From NCBI GenBank assembly GCA_029269725.1, contig JARJHS010000013.1, positions 61,644 to 125,643 of the forward strand: a stretch of 64,000 bases of DNA. The letters run 5' to 3'. Shown in pieces: positions 26,625-34,606 of this stretch. The position numbers and the translations under genes are program-made. The DNA is from Pollutibacter soli (GTDB lineage Bacteria > Bacteroidota > Bacteroidia > Chitinophagales > Chitinophagaceae). Below the pieces are notes generated by a model, which did not search any database, had not been told where the DNA came from, and saw nothing but the letters and a program-made list of their open reading frames with translations. Every line of letters starts with the position of its first letter. The stretch's first letter is position 1.

Positions 26625-27563
26625 TTATTGTACGAGTGGCGGTAATACCTGTTCGATTGCAGACCGCTGATCCTCATATTGCTCAGGCAATTTCAGATTT
26701 AATCCCAATTCCTCAGGAGATTCATCGATAGCAAAGCCCGGATTATCGGTAGCGATTTCAAAAAGAACTCCTCCCGGCTCGCGGAAATACAAAGAATAAA
26801 AATAGTTGCGATCAATTTTTGGTGTAATATTAAATCCTTTTTTCACCACCTTATCACGGAAATGCATCAGGGTGTTTTCATCAGGAACCCGGAAAGCCAC
26901 GTGGTGATTTGTACCACCTGCCACCTGTCCCCTTTTCCCATCAGGAATTTCTATGATGTTGACCAGTGCCGCCTCCTTTACCGCATCTGTTTTGTACTGG
27001 TAAAAACGACCTTCCTGTTTGTACAATTTGTATCCGAAGATATCCGTCAATATCGCACCGGTTGGCTTGACATCATTTAATGTCAATGTAACACTGTGAA
27101 AACCCTGGATAGCCGCATTATCAGGAATATCATTCGTATGCCACCCTTTTCTTGCATCCGGACCGTCAGGCATGATCAGTTCGAGGCTAAGACCGTCGGG
27201 ATCTTTGAAAGGAAGATATACTTCTCCAAAACGATTACCGGGTTTGCCAAAAATCACATTGTTTTCCTGGAATCTTTTAGTCCAGAAATTAAGACTACCT
27301 ACCGGTATCGAATACCCGATCGCAGTGGCCATTCCAGTACCTTCAACACCGGGCCTTACGTTTGTCCATGGGAAAAAGGTAAGTATTGTTCCCGGACTTC
27401 CTTTATCATCTCCATAGTACAAATGGTAAGTACCCGGATCATCAAAATTCACGGTTTTCTTCACCAGTCTTAAGCCGAGTACTTTCGTATAAAAATCATA
27501 GTTTTTCTGGGTGTCACCTGCAATTGCCGTGATATGATGTAAACCCAAAATTCTTTCTTCCAT
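26625..27563 (-). CDS. ring-cleaving dioxygenase, MhqO-like (VOC family)
   Basis: 312 residues with two glyoxalase/bleomycin-resistance modules. Metal ligands are visible as His9/His10 (LGLHHITAI), a second His in TNHHVAFRV and a Glu in LFEIATDNPGF. The length and motif order match the MhqO/'ring-cleaving dioxygenase' family induced by quinones and catechol compounds in Firmicutes. First gene of the operon: the hydrolase start is 10 bp downstream of its stop. No MhqR-type regulator is adjacent; the upstream gap is occupied by repeats. Confidence 0.92.
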   Translation of the reverse strand: MEERILGLHHITAIAGDTQKNYDFYTKVLGLRLVKKTVNFDDPGTYHLYYGDDKGSPGTILTFFPWTNVRPGVEGTGMATAIGYSIPVGSLNFWTKRFQENNVIFGKPGNRFGEVYLPFKDPDGLSLELIMPDGPDARKGWHTNDIPDNAAIQGFHSVTLTLNDVKPTGAILTDIFGYKLYKQEGRFYQYKTDAVKEAALVNIIEIPDGKRGQVAGGTNHHVAFRVPDENTLMHFRDKVVKKGFNITPKIDRNYFYSLYFREPGGVLFEIATDNPGFAIDESPEELGLNLKLPEQYEDQRSAIEQVLPPLVQ

Positions 27564-27587
27564 ATATCTTTTGTTTAGTCTGTTACC

Positions 27588-27766
27588 GTTGTTCGTTGTT
27601 CGTTGTTCGTTGTTCGTTGTTCGTTGTTCGTTGTTCGTTGTTCGTTGTTCGTAGAGACGCGATACATCGCGTCTCTACGAACAACCAGATCCCGGTTTCT
27701 GTTTTCAGTTCCAATTCTCTTTCTGTATTCTGTATCCTGTATTCCGTATTCTCTCTTTTCCTTCAC
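27588..27766. repeat. composite repeat: 9 x GTTGTTC, 28-bp hairpin, second heptad array
   Basis: Nine perfect tandem copies of GTTGTTC occupy 27588-27650. They touch a hairpin at 27651-27678 whose arms are GTAGAGACGCGAT and ATCGCGTCTCTAC. After about 15 bp, a second array with units CTGTATT, CTGTATC, CTGTATT and CCGTATT runs to about 27766. The same three-part order recurs at 32944-33082. No supported gene lies between 27564 and 27985, although a weak minus-strand open frame (27575-27973) runs through the repeat. Confidence 0.85.
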
Positions 27767-27985
27767 AAAGATCGTAAGATACATTCCCTCGTGCGTTGTC
27801 AAATTCAGGGTTATGCATGTATTATTCCGGGGATTCACGGGGAAAACACGTTGTTTATGTGGCCCGTTAACATTATGGGGCAAGGGTACGAACCAGGTCC
27901 TGGGCTTCCCAGGAAAGGTGGCGTTCGGATCGAACATAATCAGTACCTTACCAGACAACCTATTCACATCCAAACTGCTATTTTT

Positions 27986-28429
27986 ATGGACCTCACTGAT
28001 TTAAAAATCGGCGTTTCCGATATGCTCAATGCCGGAGCAGATAAACTAAAAGATTCCATTTCCTACCTGGGAGATCTGAAAGACGCCGGCGTAGACAAAT
28101 TAAATTCCCTGGTGACTGACATTCTTGGGTTAACACCCCTGATTGAAGTGACTGGTTTCAGCCTGGCAGATATCAGCGTCGATGTTGGCATTCCACCCGG
28201 CATAACACTTTCTTTCTCCAAAGTCAGGGATGTTGACAAAGCCACTATCGATCAGATGCTGGCGGAAAATGAAGACAAGAATTTATTACAGGTGATCGTA
28301 AAGTCCCTGGAAAAAGCAGATGAATTGCAGAAACAGATGAATCTTGCCAACTACAAATTCCGCGGCCTTTCTATGAAGATCGGATTACCGCCGGATGTTA
28401 GTTTGAAATTTACAAAAATTGAAGGATAG
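27986..28429 (+). CDS. hypothetical protein, 147 aa
   Basis: The open frame extends upstream into repeat DNA, but the first plausible start is the ATG at 27986 (MDLTDLKIGVSDMLNAGADK). I do not recognise the family. The protein has two related halves around ISVDVGIPPGITLSFSKV and LSMKIGLPPDVSLKFTKI, both with a (I/V)G(I/L)PP(G/D)(I/V)(S/T)L pattern, separated by a helical stretch rich in Lys, Glu and Gln. There is no signal peptide or membrane segment. The gene stands alone, bracketed by inverted copies of a heptad/hairpin repeat element. Confidence 0.7.
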   Translation: MDLTDLKIGVSDMLNAGADKLKDSISYLGDLKDAGVDKLNSLVTDILGLTPLIEVTGFSLADISVDVGIPPGITLSFSKVRDVDKATIDQMLAENEDKNLLQVIVKSLEKADELQKQMNLANYKFRGLSMKIGLPPDVSLKFTKIEG

Positions 28430-28435
28430 AAAACA

Positions 28436-28590
28436 GAGAATACCGTATACAGAATACAGGACACAGCAACTAAAAGATTGCAGAGGCGTCGTGCGTGATG
28501 TCTCTACAATTTTATAAATGTTTCGCCGGCAATTTGTACCGGAATTAATCATCGTCAAACATGCAGGAACACCATGCATGGCGTCGCTAC
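28436..28590. repeat. inverted heptad array and hairpin remnants
   Basis: AGAATAC, CGTATAC, AGAATAC and AGGACAC (28437-28464) are the reverse complement type of the CTGTATT array at 27720-27755. A hairpin remnant, GCAGAGGCGTC...GATGTCTCTAC, lies at 28480-28507. A more decayed copy (ATGCAGGAAC...GGCGTCGCTAC) lies at 28561-28590. Confidence 0.65.
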
Positions 28591-28630
28591 ATTTTTACAA
28601 CAACTACAGTCAACAAACCCAGTTCAACGA

Positions 28631-29887
28631 CTATTTAAAAAGCAAATAAGCAATCAGCAACGTGATCAATATATTGAATCCTTGCGCCGTCAGAAATGCG
28701 ATCATCGGTTTGCGACTACCCGAACTTATCAGATCACGGAAATTTGTTTCAAGTCCGATGCTGGTGAAAGCAAGAGCAAACCATAGCCCCTGAATGGCTT
28801 TCAATCCATCTTTTACTTCTGCAACTTTTTCGGTAGAAAGAAAAAATGAAAATAATACAGAAGCGGCAACAAATCCAAGAACGAATTTTGGAAAGCGATC
28901 CCAGATCACTTTTCCTGTAGGTTTCTGATCGGCTTCGCCGGGTTTTTTATTTGTGTATGTCCAGTATATCGAAATAGCGAAAGCTGCCAGTCCTAACAAC
29001 ACATTCTGCGAAAATTTTACGATCGTACTGATCTTTAACGCTGTCTCTCCGACAAGAGAACCTGAAGCTACCACGGCACCGGTGGTATCAATCGTACCTC
29101 CCAGCCATGCGCCTGTTACTTCTTCCGATAATCCCAACCATTTTGCAACAACAGGCATGAGTATCATCATAGGAATCGCTGTAATCAATACAAGCGAGAT
29201 AACATATGATAGTTTTTTTGAATCGCCCTTGATCGCACCTGCAGTAGCAATTGCTGCAGACACACCACAGATCGATACTGCACTCGACAGCATCATTGTT
29301 AGTTCATTATCGATCTTCAGTTTTTTACAGATCCAGTAAGCGAAGTACCATACAGAAATTACTACTACCAATGCCTGTATCAATCCAAGCGAGCCTGCTT
29401 TCAGTACATCAGCAAAAATTACTGTTGTTCCCAGTAATACTAAACCAATCTTTACAAACAACTCACCATTCAATGCAGAACGAAATGAAGCCGGAAGTTT
29501 AACAGTATTCCCTATCAGCAGACCGATACCTAAACTAAAGATCACTGCTTCAAGATTTAATCCTTTTATAGTGCTGTTTCCTGCCAGCAATAACGCTATC
29601 AGTGTAAGAATGAAAATCACCGGAAATAGGGTAACGATCTTCTTTACAGACTTACCGGTTAAGAAAGCAACAATGATTGCCGCTACCAATGTGAACAGGA
29701 ACTGACCTAAAATTTTTATCGCATTCTGCTGAGTGAAAACTTTCGAAGAAAGATCAGCACTATTGCTCCATCCGAATTGTGCTACCGGCGATTGCAAACC
29801 CGCCAGCGCAGCAATAATAATTAAGAAACCTGCGACAACAACTGCCCAATCTTCATGAATCAAAACCTTATTTTCCTTAGTCGACAT
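28631..29887 (-). CDS. YeiH family putative sulfate exporter/membrane protein
   Basis: 418 residues with about ten to eleven hydrophobic helices. Conserved family stretches include the glycine-rich LGIGLLIGNTVKLP, VKIGLVLLGTTVIF, the SICGVSAAIATAGAIK motif and WLGGTIDTTGAVVASG. This is the UPF0324/YeiH family, annotated as 'putative sulfate exporter'; direct transport evidence is sparse. It starts 9 bp after the stop of the upstream oxidoreductase gene, so the two may be co-transcribed. The usual LysR neighbour of YeiH is absent. Confidence 0.9.
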   Translation of the reverse strand: MSTKENKVLIHEDWAVVVAGFLIIIAALAGLQSPVAQFGWSNSADLSSKVFTQQNAIKILGQFLFTLVAAIIVAFLTGKSVKKIVTLFPVIFILTLIALLLAGNSTIKGLNLEAVIFSLGIGLLIGNTVKLPASFRSALNGELFVKIGLVLLGTTVIFADVLKAGSLGLIQALVVVISVWYFAYWICKKLKIDNELTMMLSSAVSICGVSAAIATAGAIKGDSKKLSYVISLVLITAIPMMILMPVVAKWLGLSEEVTGAWLGGTIDTTGAVVASGSLVGETALKISTIVKFSQNVLLGLAAFAISIYWTYTNKKPGEADQKPTGKVIWDRFPKFVLGFVAASVLFSFFLSTEKVAEVKDGLKAIQGLWFALAFTSIGLETNFRDLISSGSRKPMIAFLTAQGFNILITLLIAYLLFK

Positions 29888-29896
29888 ACTGTTTTT

Positions 29897-31345
29897 TTAA
29901 ACCGGTGGTAAATTGATTTTAAAAATATCCTTCAATGCCCGTTTTGCTGCATGCCATCCGTTCATCCCGTGCACACCTCCCCCAGGTGGTGTAGACGATG
30001 AGCAAACATAAATACCTTTTGCGGAAGTTCTGTAGGGTGAATAACGAAGTGCTGGTCTTGTGAACAACTGACTTATTATCGCAGCACCTCCATTGATATC
30101 TCCACCAATATAATTCGGATTGTACTGCTCGAGCTCTTTACTATTCATGGTATGCCTTCCCGAGATCAGATCTCTGAAACCAGGCGCAAATCTTTCCACC
30201 TGTTGTTCGATGATGTCCGTCATATTTTTATCAGACCCGGATGGAACATGACAATAAGCCCAGGCCGTGTGCTTTCCGGAAGGTGCTCTTGTTTTGTCAA
30301 ACACACTTTGCTGTGCAAGTAATACAAAAGGTTTCCGGGAATGAATACCCTTCCAGCTCTGCTGTTCCGAATGTGCGATCTCATTCCAGGTGCCACCAAT
30401 ATGCACAGTTCCCGCCTTGCTGCAATCCTTTGCTGTAAATGGAATCGGACTATCAAGTGCCCAATCAATTTTGAAAACACCCATACCATAACGGTAACGA
30501 CTAAGCTGAGATCGATATATGGTTGAAAATTTCTGACCGGCAATTTTTAACAACTGTCTGGGCGTAACATCTAACAGCACTGCCCGCGATGAAGGCAATT
30601 GGTAAAGCGAACTGATCATGTTACCTGTTTCAATCTGTCCCCCAATCGATACAAAGTAATCTGCCAACGCATTCGCTAAAGATTGTGAACCGCCTCCCGG
30701 AATCGGCCATCCGTCAGCATGGGCGGCAGTCATTAGTACAAGACCTATCGCAGCACTCGCCATCTTATCCAGTGGCAAAATGGAATGAGCAGCCATGCCA
30801 GCAAACAGCGCCTTTGCTTTTTCTGTTTTGAATGTTCGTGAAAGTAGTTTTGCCGATTGCAATCCTTTTAACCCAAATCCAGCCATAGCAAAGGGCTTCC
30901 CGGGAAAATGCAGCGGCGCCAGCAAATCCTTGACAAAAGCCGGCCAGTTTTTTAAAATCGGGCCGATCAGATTTTTGTAAGCCGCTGCATCGCTTCCCAG
31001 TTGTTCCGCGGTGTCGAAAATATGATGTGTTAAGATTGCCGCCTCGCCATTATCCAAAGGATGAGCAGCTGCTACCGGAGGATAGATCCACTCCAGACCA
31101 AATTCATGCAATGGCAATGTTTTGAAAAATGGAGAACCCGCAGCCATCGGGTGAATTGCAGAACAAACATCATGCTTGAACCCTGGCAACGTGAGTTCAG
31201 CGGTACGCATTCCTCCACCGATCTGGTCTTTTCCTTCGATCAGCAAAACAGAAAGCCCCTGCTGCTGAATGGTGATCGCAGCCGCAAGTCCATTCGGACC
31301 GGAGCCCACTACTATTGCATCAAAATCCTTTTTTTCCTTCTTCAA
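29897..31345 (-). CDS. phytoene-desaturase-like NAD(P)/FAD-dependent oxidoreductase
   Basis: 482 residues. The N-terminal dinucleotide motif is DAIVVGSGPNGLAAAITIQQ at about residues 9-28, followed by EGKDQIGGGMRT. The C-terminal flavin motif is YVCSSSTPPGGGVHGMNGW. This matches the NAD(P)/FAD-dependent oxidoreductase group related to phytoene dehydrogenase and human PYROXD2. No carotenoid genes are nearby, so a carotenoid role is not supported. The short gap suggests co-transcription with the YeiH-type gene. Confidence 0.88.
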   Translation of the reverse strand: MKKEKKDFDAIVVGSGPNGLAAAITIQQQGLSVLLIEGKDQIGGGMRTAELTLPGFKHDVCSAIHPMAAGSPFFKTLPLHEFGLEWIYPPVAAAHPLDNGEAAILTHHIFDTAEQLGSDAAAYKNLIGPILKNWPAFVKDLLAPLHFPGKPFAMAGFGLKGLQSAKLLSRTFKTEKAKALFAGMAAHSILPLDKMASAAIGLVLMTAAHADGWPIPGGGSQSLANALADYFVSIGGQIETGNMISSLYQLPSSRAVLLDVTPRQLLKIAGQKFSTIYRSQLSRYRYGMGVFKIDWALDSPIPFTAKDCSKAGTVHIGGTWNEIAHSEQQSWKGIHSRKPFVLLAQQSVFDKTRAPSGKHTAWAYCHVPSGSDKNMTDIIEQQVERFAPGFRDLISGRHTMNSKELEQYNPNYIGGDINGGAAIISQLFTRPALRYSPYRTSAKGIYVCSSSTPPGGGVHGMNGWHAAKRALKDIFKINLPPV

Positions 31346-31454
31346 TATCCTTCGATATATTTTTAAAAACGGGCTATGATTATGGCTTGATGGGTCTCAG
31401 TTTTTTCCATTTCTCAATAAATACAACTGCTTATTCTGTGCATCAAAAATATGC

Positions 31455-31776
31455 TTATTGCACGGTTGGCACACCATTCAGAAAATCTGTACCAAGATGC
31501 AAATAGTGGTCGTCTTGTTCTGACTCAGTGATAGGAATAACAACTATGTTCTTTTTTTAGTGTGCAGATTATATATGATTTCCACTCTTGATTTATACGA
31601 TCACAAGTCCCGTCTTTTATATAGCATATTAGATTAAATAGTGTATGCAATAATTTACTCTCGATTTGGGCTGGAGTCGGATTATTTTTATAGCTCACAA
31701 TCTGCTTGTATATCGTCCACTTTTCTTCCCCCGTCGTCGCTGAACTATTCTCGCAGGCGTTATTCCGGGTTTTAGT
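31455..31776 (-). pseudogene. frameshifted unknown gene
   Basis: This gap contains no intact frame, but the minus strand reads as a plausible protein in two pieces. Frame one, open from 31776, includes GEEKWTIYKQIVSYKNNP and IKDGTCDRINQEWKSYIIC and ends at a run of seven A (T at 31552-31558 on the plus strand). If that run had six A, translation would pass into a second frame reading KKNIVVIPITESEQDDHYLH and ending at a TAA at 31455. A short hydrophobic stretch (VFLIATAIIL) in yet another frame lies just upstream at about 31807-31778 and could be a broken leader. I recognise no family. It is either a decayed gene or a sequencing error in the homopolymer. Confidence 0.55.
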
Positions 31777-32119
31777 CTAATATGATCGCTGTTGCTATTA
31801 AAAACACATGGACAGTAAGGCGGTAAAGCACCCGCCCGATTAGCGATGCGACGGTGGGGAATGAAGAAACAGTAAATATGTTGCCTGATGAATTACGTAA
31901 ATCCGTATGCAAAGCGATGTATCGGTAATCTATCTAATTCTATTTAGCATACTCCAAATAGGCAACAAAAAGCACGTTTTAATCATTGAATAAATCCAGG
32001 TTGATAAATAGCTTTGAAAATAAATAATCAGTATTAAGATAATTCGCACACCGTACTAAGGGAAATATAAACTAACTATAACCTCCTACCCGCTTCGTTT
32101 ACCGTCTATCGTCTGAAAA
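31777..32119. other. intergenic region, nothing recognised
   Basis: Part of a 774-bp gap. Apart from the possible leader of the frameshifted relic, I see only AT-rich sequence and a short heptad-like tract (TACCGTC, TATCGTC) just before the start of the MBL gene. Confidence 0.4.
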
Positions 32120-32914
32120 ATGTCCATCCACATCACCCATATCGATACCGCCTGTGTTCTCCTGGAAATAAATAATTTTCGCATACTCACTGATCCTACG
32201 CTCGATGACGCCGGTGGGTGGTATTATCATGGTTCAGGATCCTTCAGTAAAAAAACAACAAGTCCTGCTGTACCTGTTTCGGAATTAAAAGATATCGATC
32301 TCATATTGCTCAGTCATCATCAGCATAAAGACAATTTTGATCACAAAGGGAAGGCGTTCACAAAAAATGTTTCTAAAGTAATCTCCACAAAAGCCGCAGC
32401 AAAACTAATTCCCGGGATCACCGGACTTGATAATTGGGAATCCCTTTCGATCCATTCAAGCAAATTGCCTGGCCTGAAAATCACTGCAACGCCTGCACAA
32501 CACCATCCCTGGTGGATCCCTGAATTCGTTACAGGAAAAGTAATTGGTTTCTTAATTGAATTTGAAGATGATTACAAACAATGTATTTATATCTCTGGTG
32601 ACACCGTTTATTTCAAAGGCATTGAAGAAGTAGCCAAACGCTTTACGGTTGATATAGGCATATTCCATGTAGGCAGTGTTCAGTTCAGGTACCTCACCGG
32701 TTTTGGACAATATACCATGAATAGTAGCGATCTCCTGAAATCAGTACAGGTCATTCAACCTGGAACGATCATTCCGATTCATCATAAAGGCTGGTCGCAT
32801 TTCAAAGAAAAAGAATCTCACCTGCAGAAGGTAGTTAATGAACATCCGGAGATCAGGAGAAAAACAGTATTTCTTGTATCGGGGGAGCGGGTGGCACTTA
32901 AAAAGCAGAAGTAA
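32120..32914 (+). CDS. MBL fold metallo-hydrolase
   Basis: 264 residues. The metal-binding signature is ILLSHHQHKDNFDHKG, which reads HxHxDN where the classical motif is HxHxDH; the family is nevertheless recognisable from the N-terminal ITHIDTACVLLEINNFRIL, TPAQHHP, the ISGDTVYFKG segment and the terminal IPIHHKGWSHF. It resembles the UlaG-like/beta-lactamase superfamily domain group of soluble hydrolases. There is no signal peptide. The substrate is unknown and the gene stands alone between repeat regions. Confidence 0.85.
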   Translation: MSIHITHIDTACVLLEINNFRILTDPTLDDAGGWYYHGSGSFSKKTTSPAVPVSELKDIDLILLSHHQHKDNFDHKGKAFTKNVSKVISTKAAAKLIPGITGLDNWESLSIHSSKLPGLKITATPAQHHPWWIPEFVTGKVIGFLIEFEDDYKQCIYISGDTVYFKGIEEVAKRFTVDIGIFHVGSVQFRYLTGFGQYTMNSSDLLKSVQVIQPGTIIPIHHKGWSHFKEKESHLQKVVNEHPEIRRKTVFLVSGERVALKKQK

Positions 32915-32943
32915 GAAGGCAGCAGATAGTACGCAAGAAATCC

Positions 32944-33082
32944 GTTTTTCGTTTTTCGTTTTTCGTTTTTCGTAGAGCCGCGATGCATCGCGTCTCTACG
33001 AAAAAAAACCACATCCCGTTTTTCAGTTCTATTTCGGTTTTGTTACTGAATTCTGCATTCCATATTCTGAATCCTGTTCAGG
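32944..33082. repeat. composite repeat: 4 x GTTTTTC, 28-bp hairpin, second heptad array
   Basis: Four perfect copies of GTTTTTC (32944-32971) touch a hairpin with arms GTAGAGCCGCGAT and ATCGCGTCTCTAC (32972-32999). After a spacer, CTGAATT, CTGCATT, CCATATT and CTGAATC follow to about 33082. The order matches the composite at 27588. The rest of the gap to 33292 has a further heptad tract (ACTGTCT, CCCGTCC, ACCGTCT, ACTGTCT near 33175-33202) and no gene. Confidence 0.82.
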
Positions 33083-33292
33083 TAACAGGCAATATCACTA
33101 TTAGCAAATGGCCGATTTTTTTTAGCAACAAACTATTCTGGCCTGGAACTTCCTACTACTCAATGCCTGCTCGCACTGTCTCCCGTCCACCGTCTACTGT
33201 CTGATTATACAACACTACTCCCCATATAGCAATTGACTTCATGCTCGCGCAAATCTAATTTCACTTCTCATTAAATTTAAAAAATACAAACA

Positions 33293-34069
33293 ATGAAAGA
33301 ACAAAACAAAAACATGATGCGAAGAATTGCATACATGTTTCTCGCGATTACGTTTCTTGGAGTATCATTTCAGAAAACAAATGCACAGATTAAAAACATT
33401 GTATTGGTACATGGCGCATTTGCTGACGGTTCCGGCTGGGAACCTGTTTACCAGATTTTAAAAAAGAAAGGCTACAATGTCAGTGTTGTCGGTAATCCCA
33501 ATACCGGAATGGCGGAAGATGTGGCTGCTACAAAACGGGTAATTGCACGACAGGATGGGCCCGTCCTTTTAGTGGGCCACTCGTACGGTGGCGCTATCAT
33601 TACCGAAGCAGGCAACGATCCAAAAGTCGCGGGCCTGGTGTATATCGCAGCATTTGCACCCGATGCAAATGAGACATTGCTTCAGCTTTTACAATCAGGA
33701 CCACCCGCACCACATTCGGGTATTCTTCCTCCCGACGAAGCAGGATTTGTATGGTATGATATGAAGAAATATCATTCCGGTTTTTGTGCTGACCTGCCCA
33801 AAGCGCAGGCCGACTTTCTCGCCGCTTCGCAGATACCTGTTTCCGCGTCGGTTTTCGGTTACGCTATTACGTCACCGGCCTGGAAGGCAAAACCCAGCTG
33901 GTATATTGTTGCGCAGGAAGATCAGACTATTCCTCCCGATGCAGAAAGATTCATGGCAAAACGAGCCAATATGAAAGTAACGGAAATCAAAGCAAGTCAT
34001 CTTGTTTTCATGTCGAAACCAGCTCCGGTGTGCGACGTTATTGAAACTGCCGCCAAAACTGCGAAATAG
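33293..34069 (+). CDS. secreted alpha/beta fold hydrolase
   Basis: 258 residues. A leader with its hydrophobic part at IAYMFLAITFLGVSF ends near TNAQ and suggests export; a second start at 33314 or 33317 would give an equally good leader. The core shows IVLVHGAFADGSGWEPV, the nucleophile GHSYGGAIITEAG, an Asp in QEDQTIPPDAERF and the His in KASHLVFMSKP. This is the esterase-like group annotated as alpha/beta fold hydrolase. It is the first of four closely spaced plus-strand genes (hydrolase, OsmC, hydrolase, small protein). Confidence 0.88.
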   Translation: MKEQNKNMMRRIAYMFLAITFLGVSFQKTNAQIKNIVLVHGAFADGSGWEPVYQILKKKGYNVSVVGNPNTGMAEDVAATKRVIARQDGPVLLVGHSYGGAIITEAGNDPKVAGLVYIAAFAPDANETLLQLLQSGPPAPHSGILPPDEAGFVWYDMKKYHSGFCADLPKAQADFLAASQIPVSASVFGYAITSPAWKAKPSWYIVAQEDQTIPPDAERFMAKRANMKVTEIKASHLVFMSKPAPVCDVIETAAKTAK

Positions 34070-34094
34070 AGACAACAGAAAAAAACTTAAAAAG

Positions 34095-34511
34095 ATGAAA
34101 AGAAAAGCAATTGCCGTGTGGAACGGTGATGGAAAAGACGGTAACGGATTTCTAACAACACAGAGTCTGACTTTAAACAATACACCATACTCTTTCAGGA
34201 GTCGCTTTGCAGAGGGAACGGGGACGAATCCGGAAGAATTGCTGGCCGCTGCACATGCCGGTTGCTTTACTATGAAACTCAGCTTCGTATTGGGGGAGGC
34301 CGGTTTCGTTCCTGAACAACTGGAGACGTCGTCAGTTATCAATTTCGAAAACGGAACAACAATCACAGCATCACATCTTATCATCCAGGCGAAAGTGCCC
34401 GGAATTTCTGAAGAAATATTTTCTGCATGTGTAAAAGATGCTGAGAAAAATTGCCCGGTCAGCAAAGTGTTGAATGCTGCCATCAGCTCAGAATTCACAC
34501 TCAACAGTTAA
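34095..34511 (+). CDS. OsmC family peroxiredoxin
   Basis: 138 residues from the ATG at 34095 (MKRKAIAVWNGDGKDGNG). The frame extends upstream into the hydrolase gene and that part is not used. The catalytic Cys pair is visible in AAAHAGCFTMKL and DAEKNCPVSKVL. OsmC proteins reduce organic hydroperoxides in the cytoplasm. The gene starts 25 bp after the hydrolase stop and belongs to the same small operon. Confidence 0.92.
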   Translation: MKRKAIAVWNGDGKDGNGFLTTQSLTLNNTPYSFRSRFAEGTGTNPEELLAAAHAGCFTMKLSFVLGEAGFVPEQLETSSVINFENGTTITASHLIIQAKVPGISEEIFSACVKDAEKNCPVSKVLNAAISSEFTLNS

Positions 34512-34606
34512 TCAAAAGTCTTTTCAAAATAAAAATACTGTGCATCATAAAAAATGCAGACACGGAATCATTTGAATATTCAAATAAATTTTCTAAAGAT
34601 CAAACG

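Noticed and set aside
27588..27650. CRISPR or protein-coding microsatellite
   Set aside because: Nine identical 7-bp units without spacers; the period is not a multiple of three, so it is not a coding repeat under selection.
27575..27973. Minus-strand open frame of 132 codons in the 27.6-28.0 kb gap
   Set aside because: Its C-terminal half is a translation of the heptad array (repeating NNEQRTT), and the N-terminal 75 residues match no family I know. A short real gene truncated by the repeat cannot be excluded, but the support is too weak to call.
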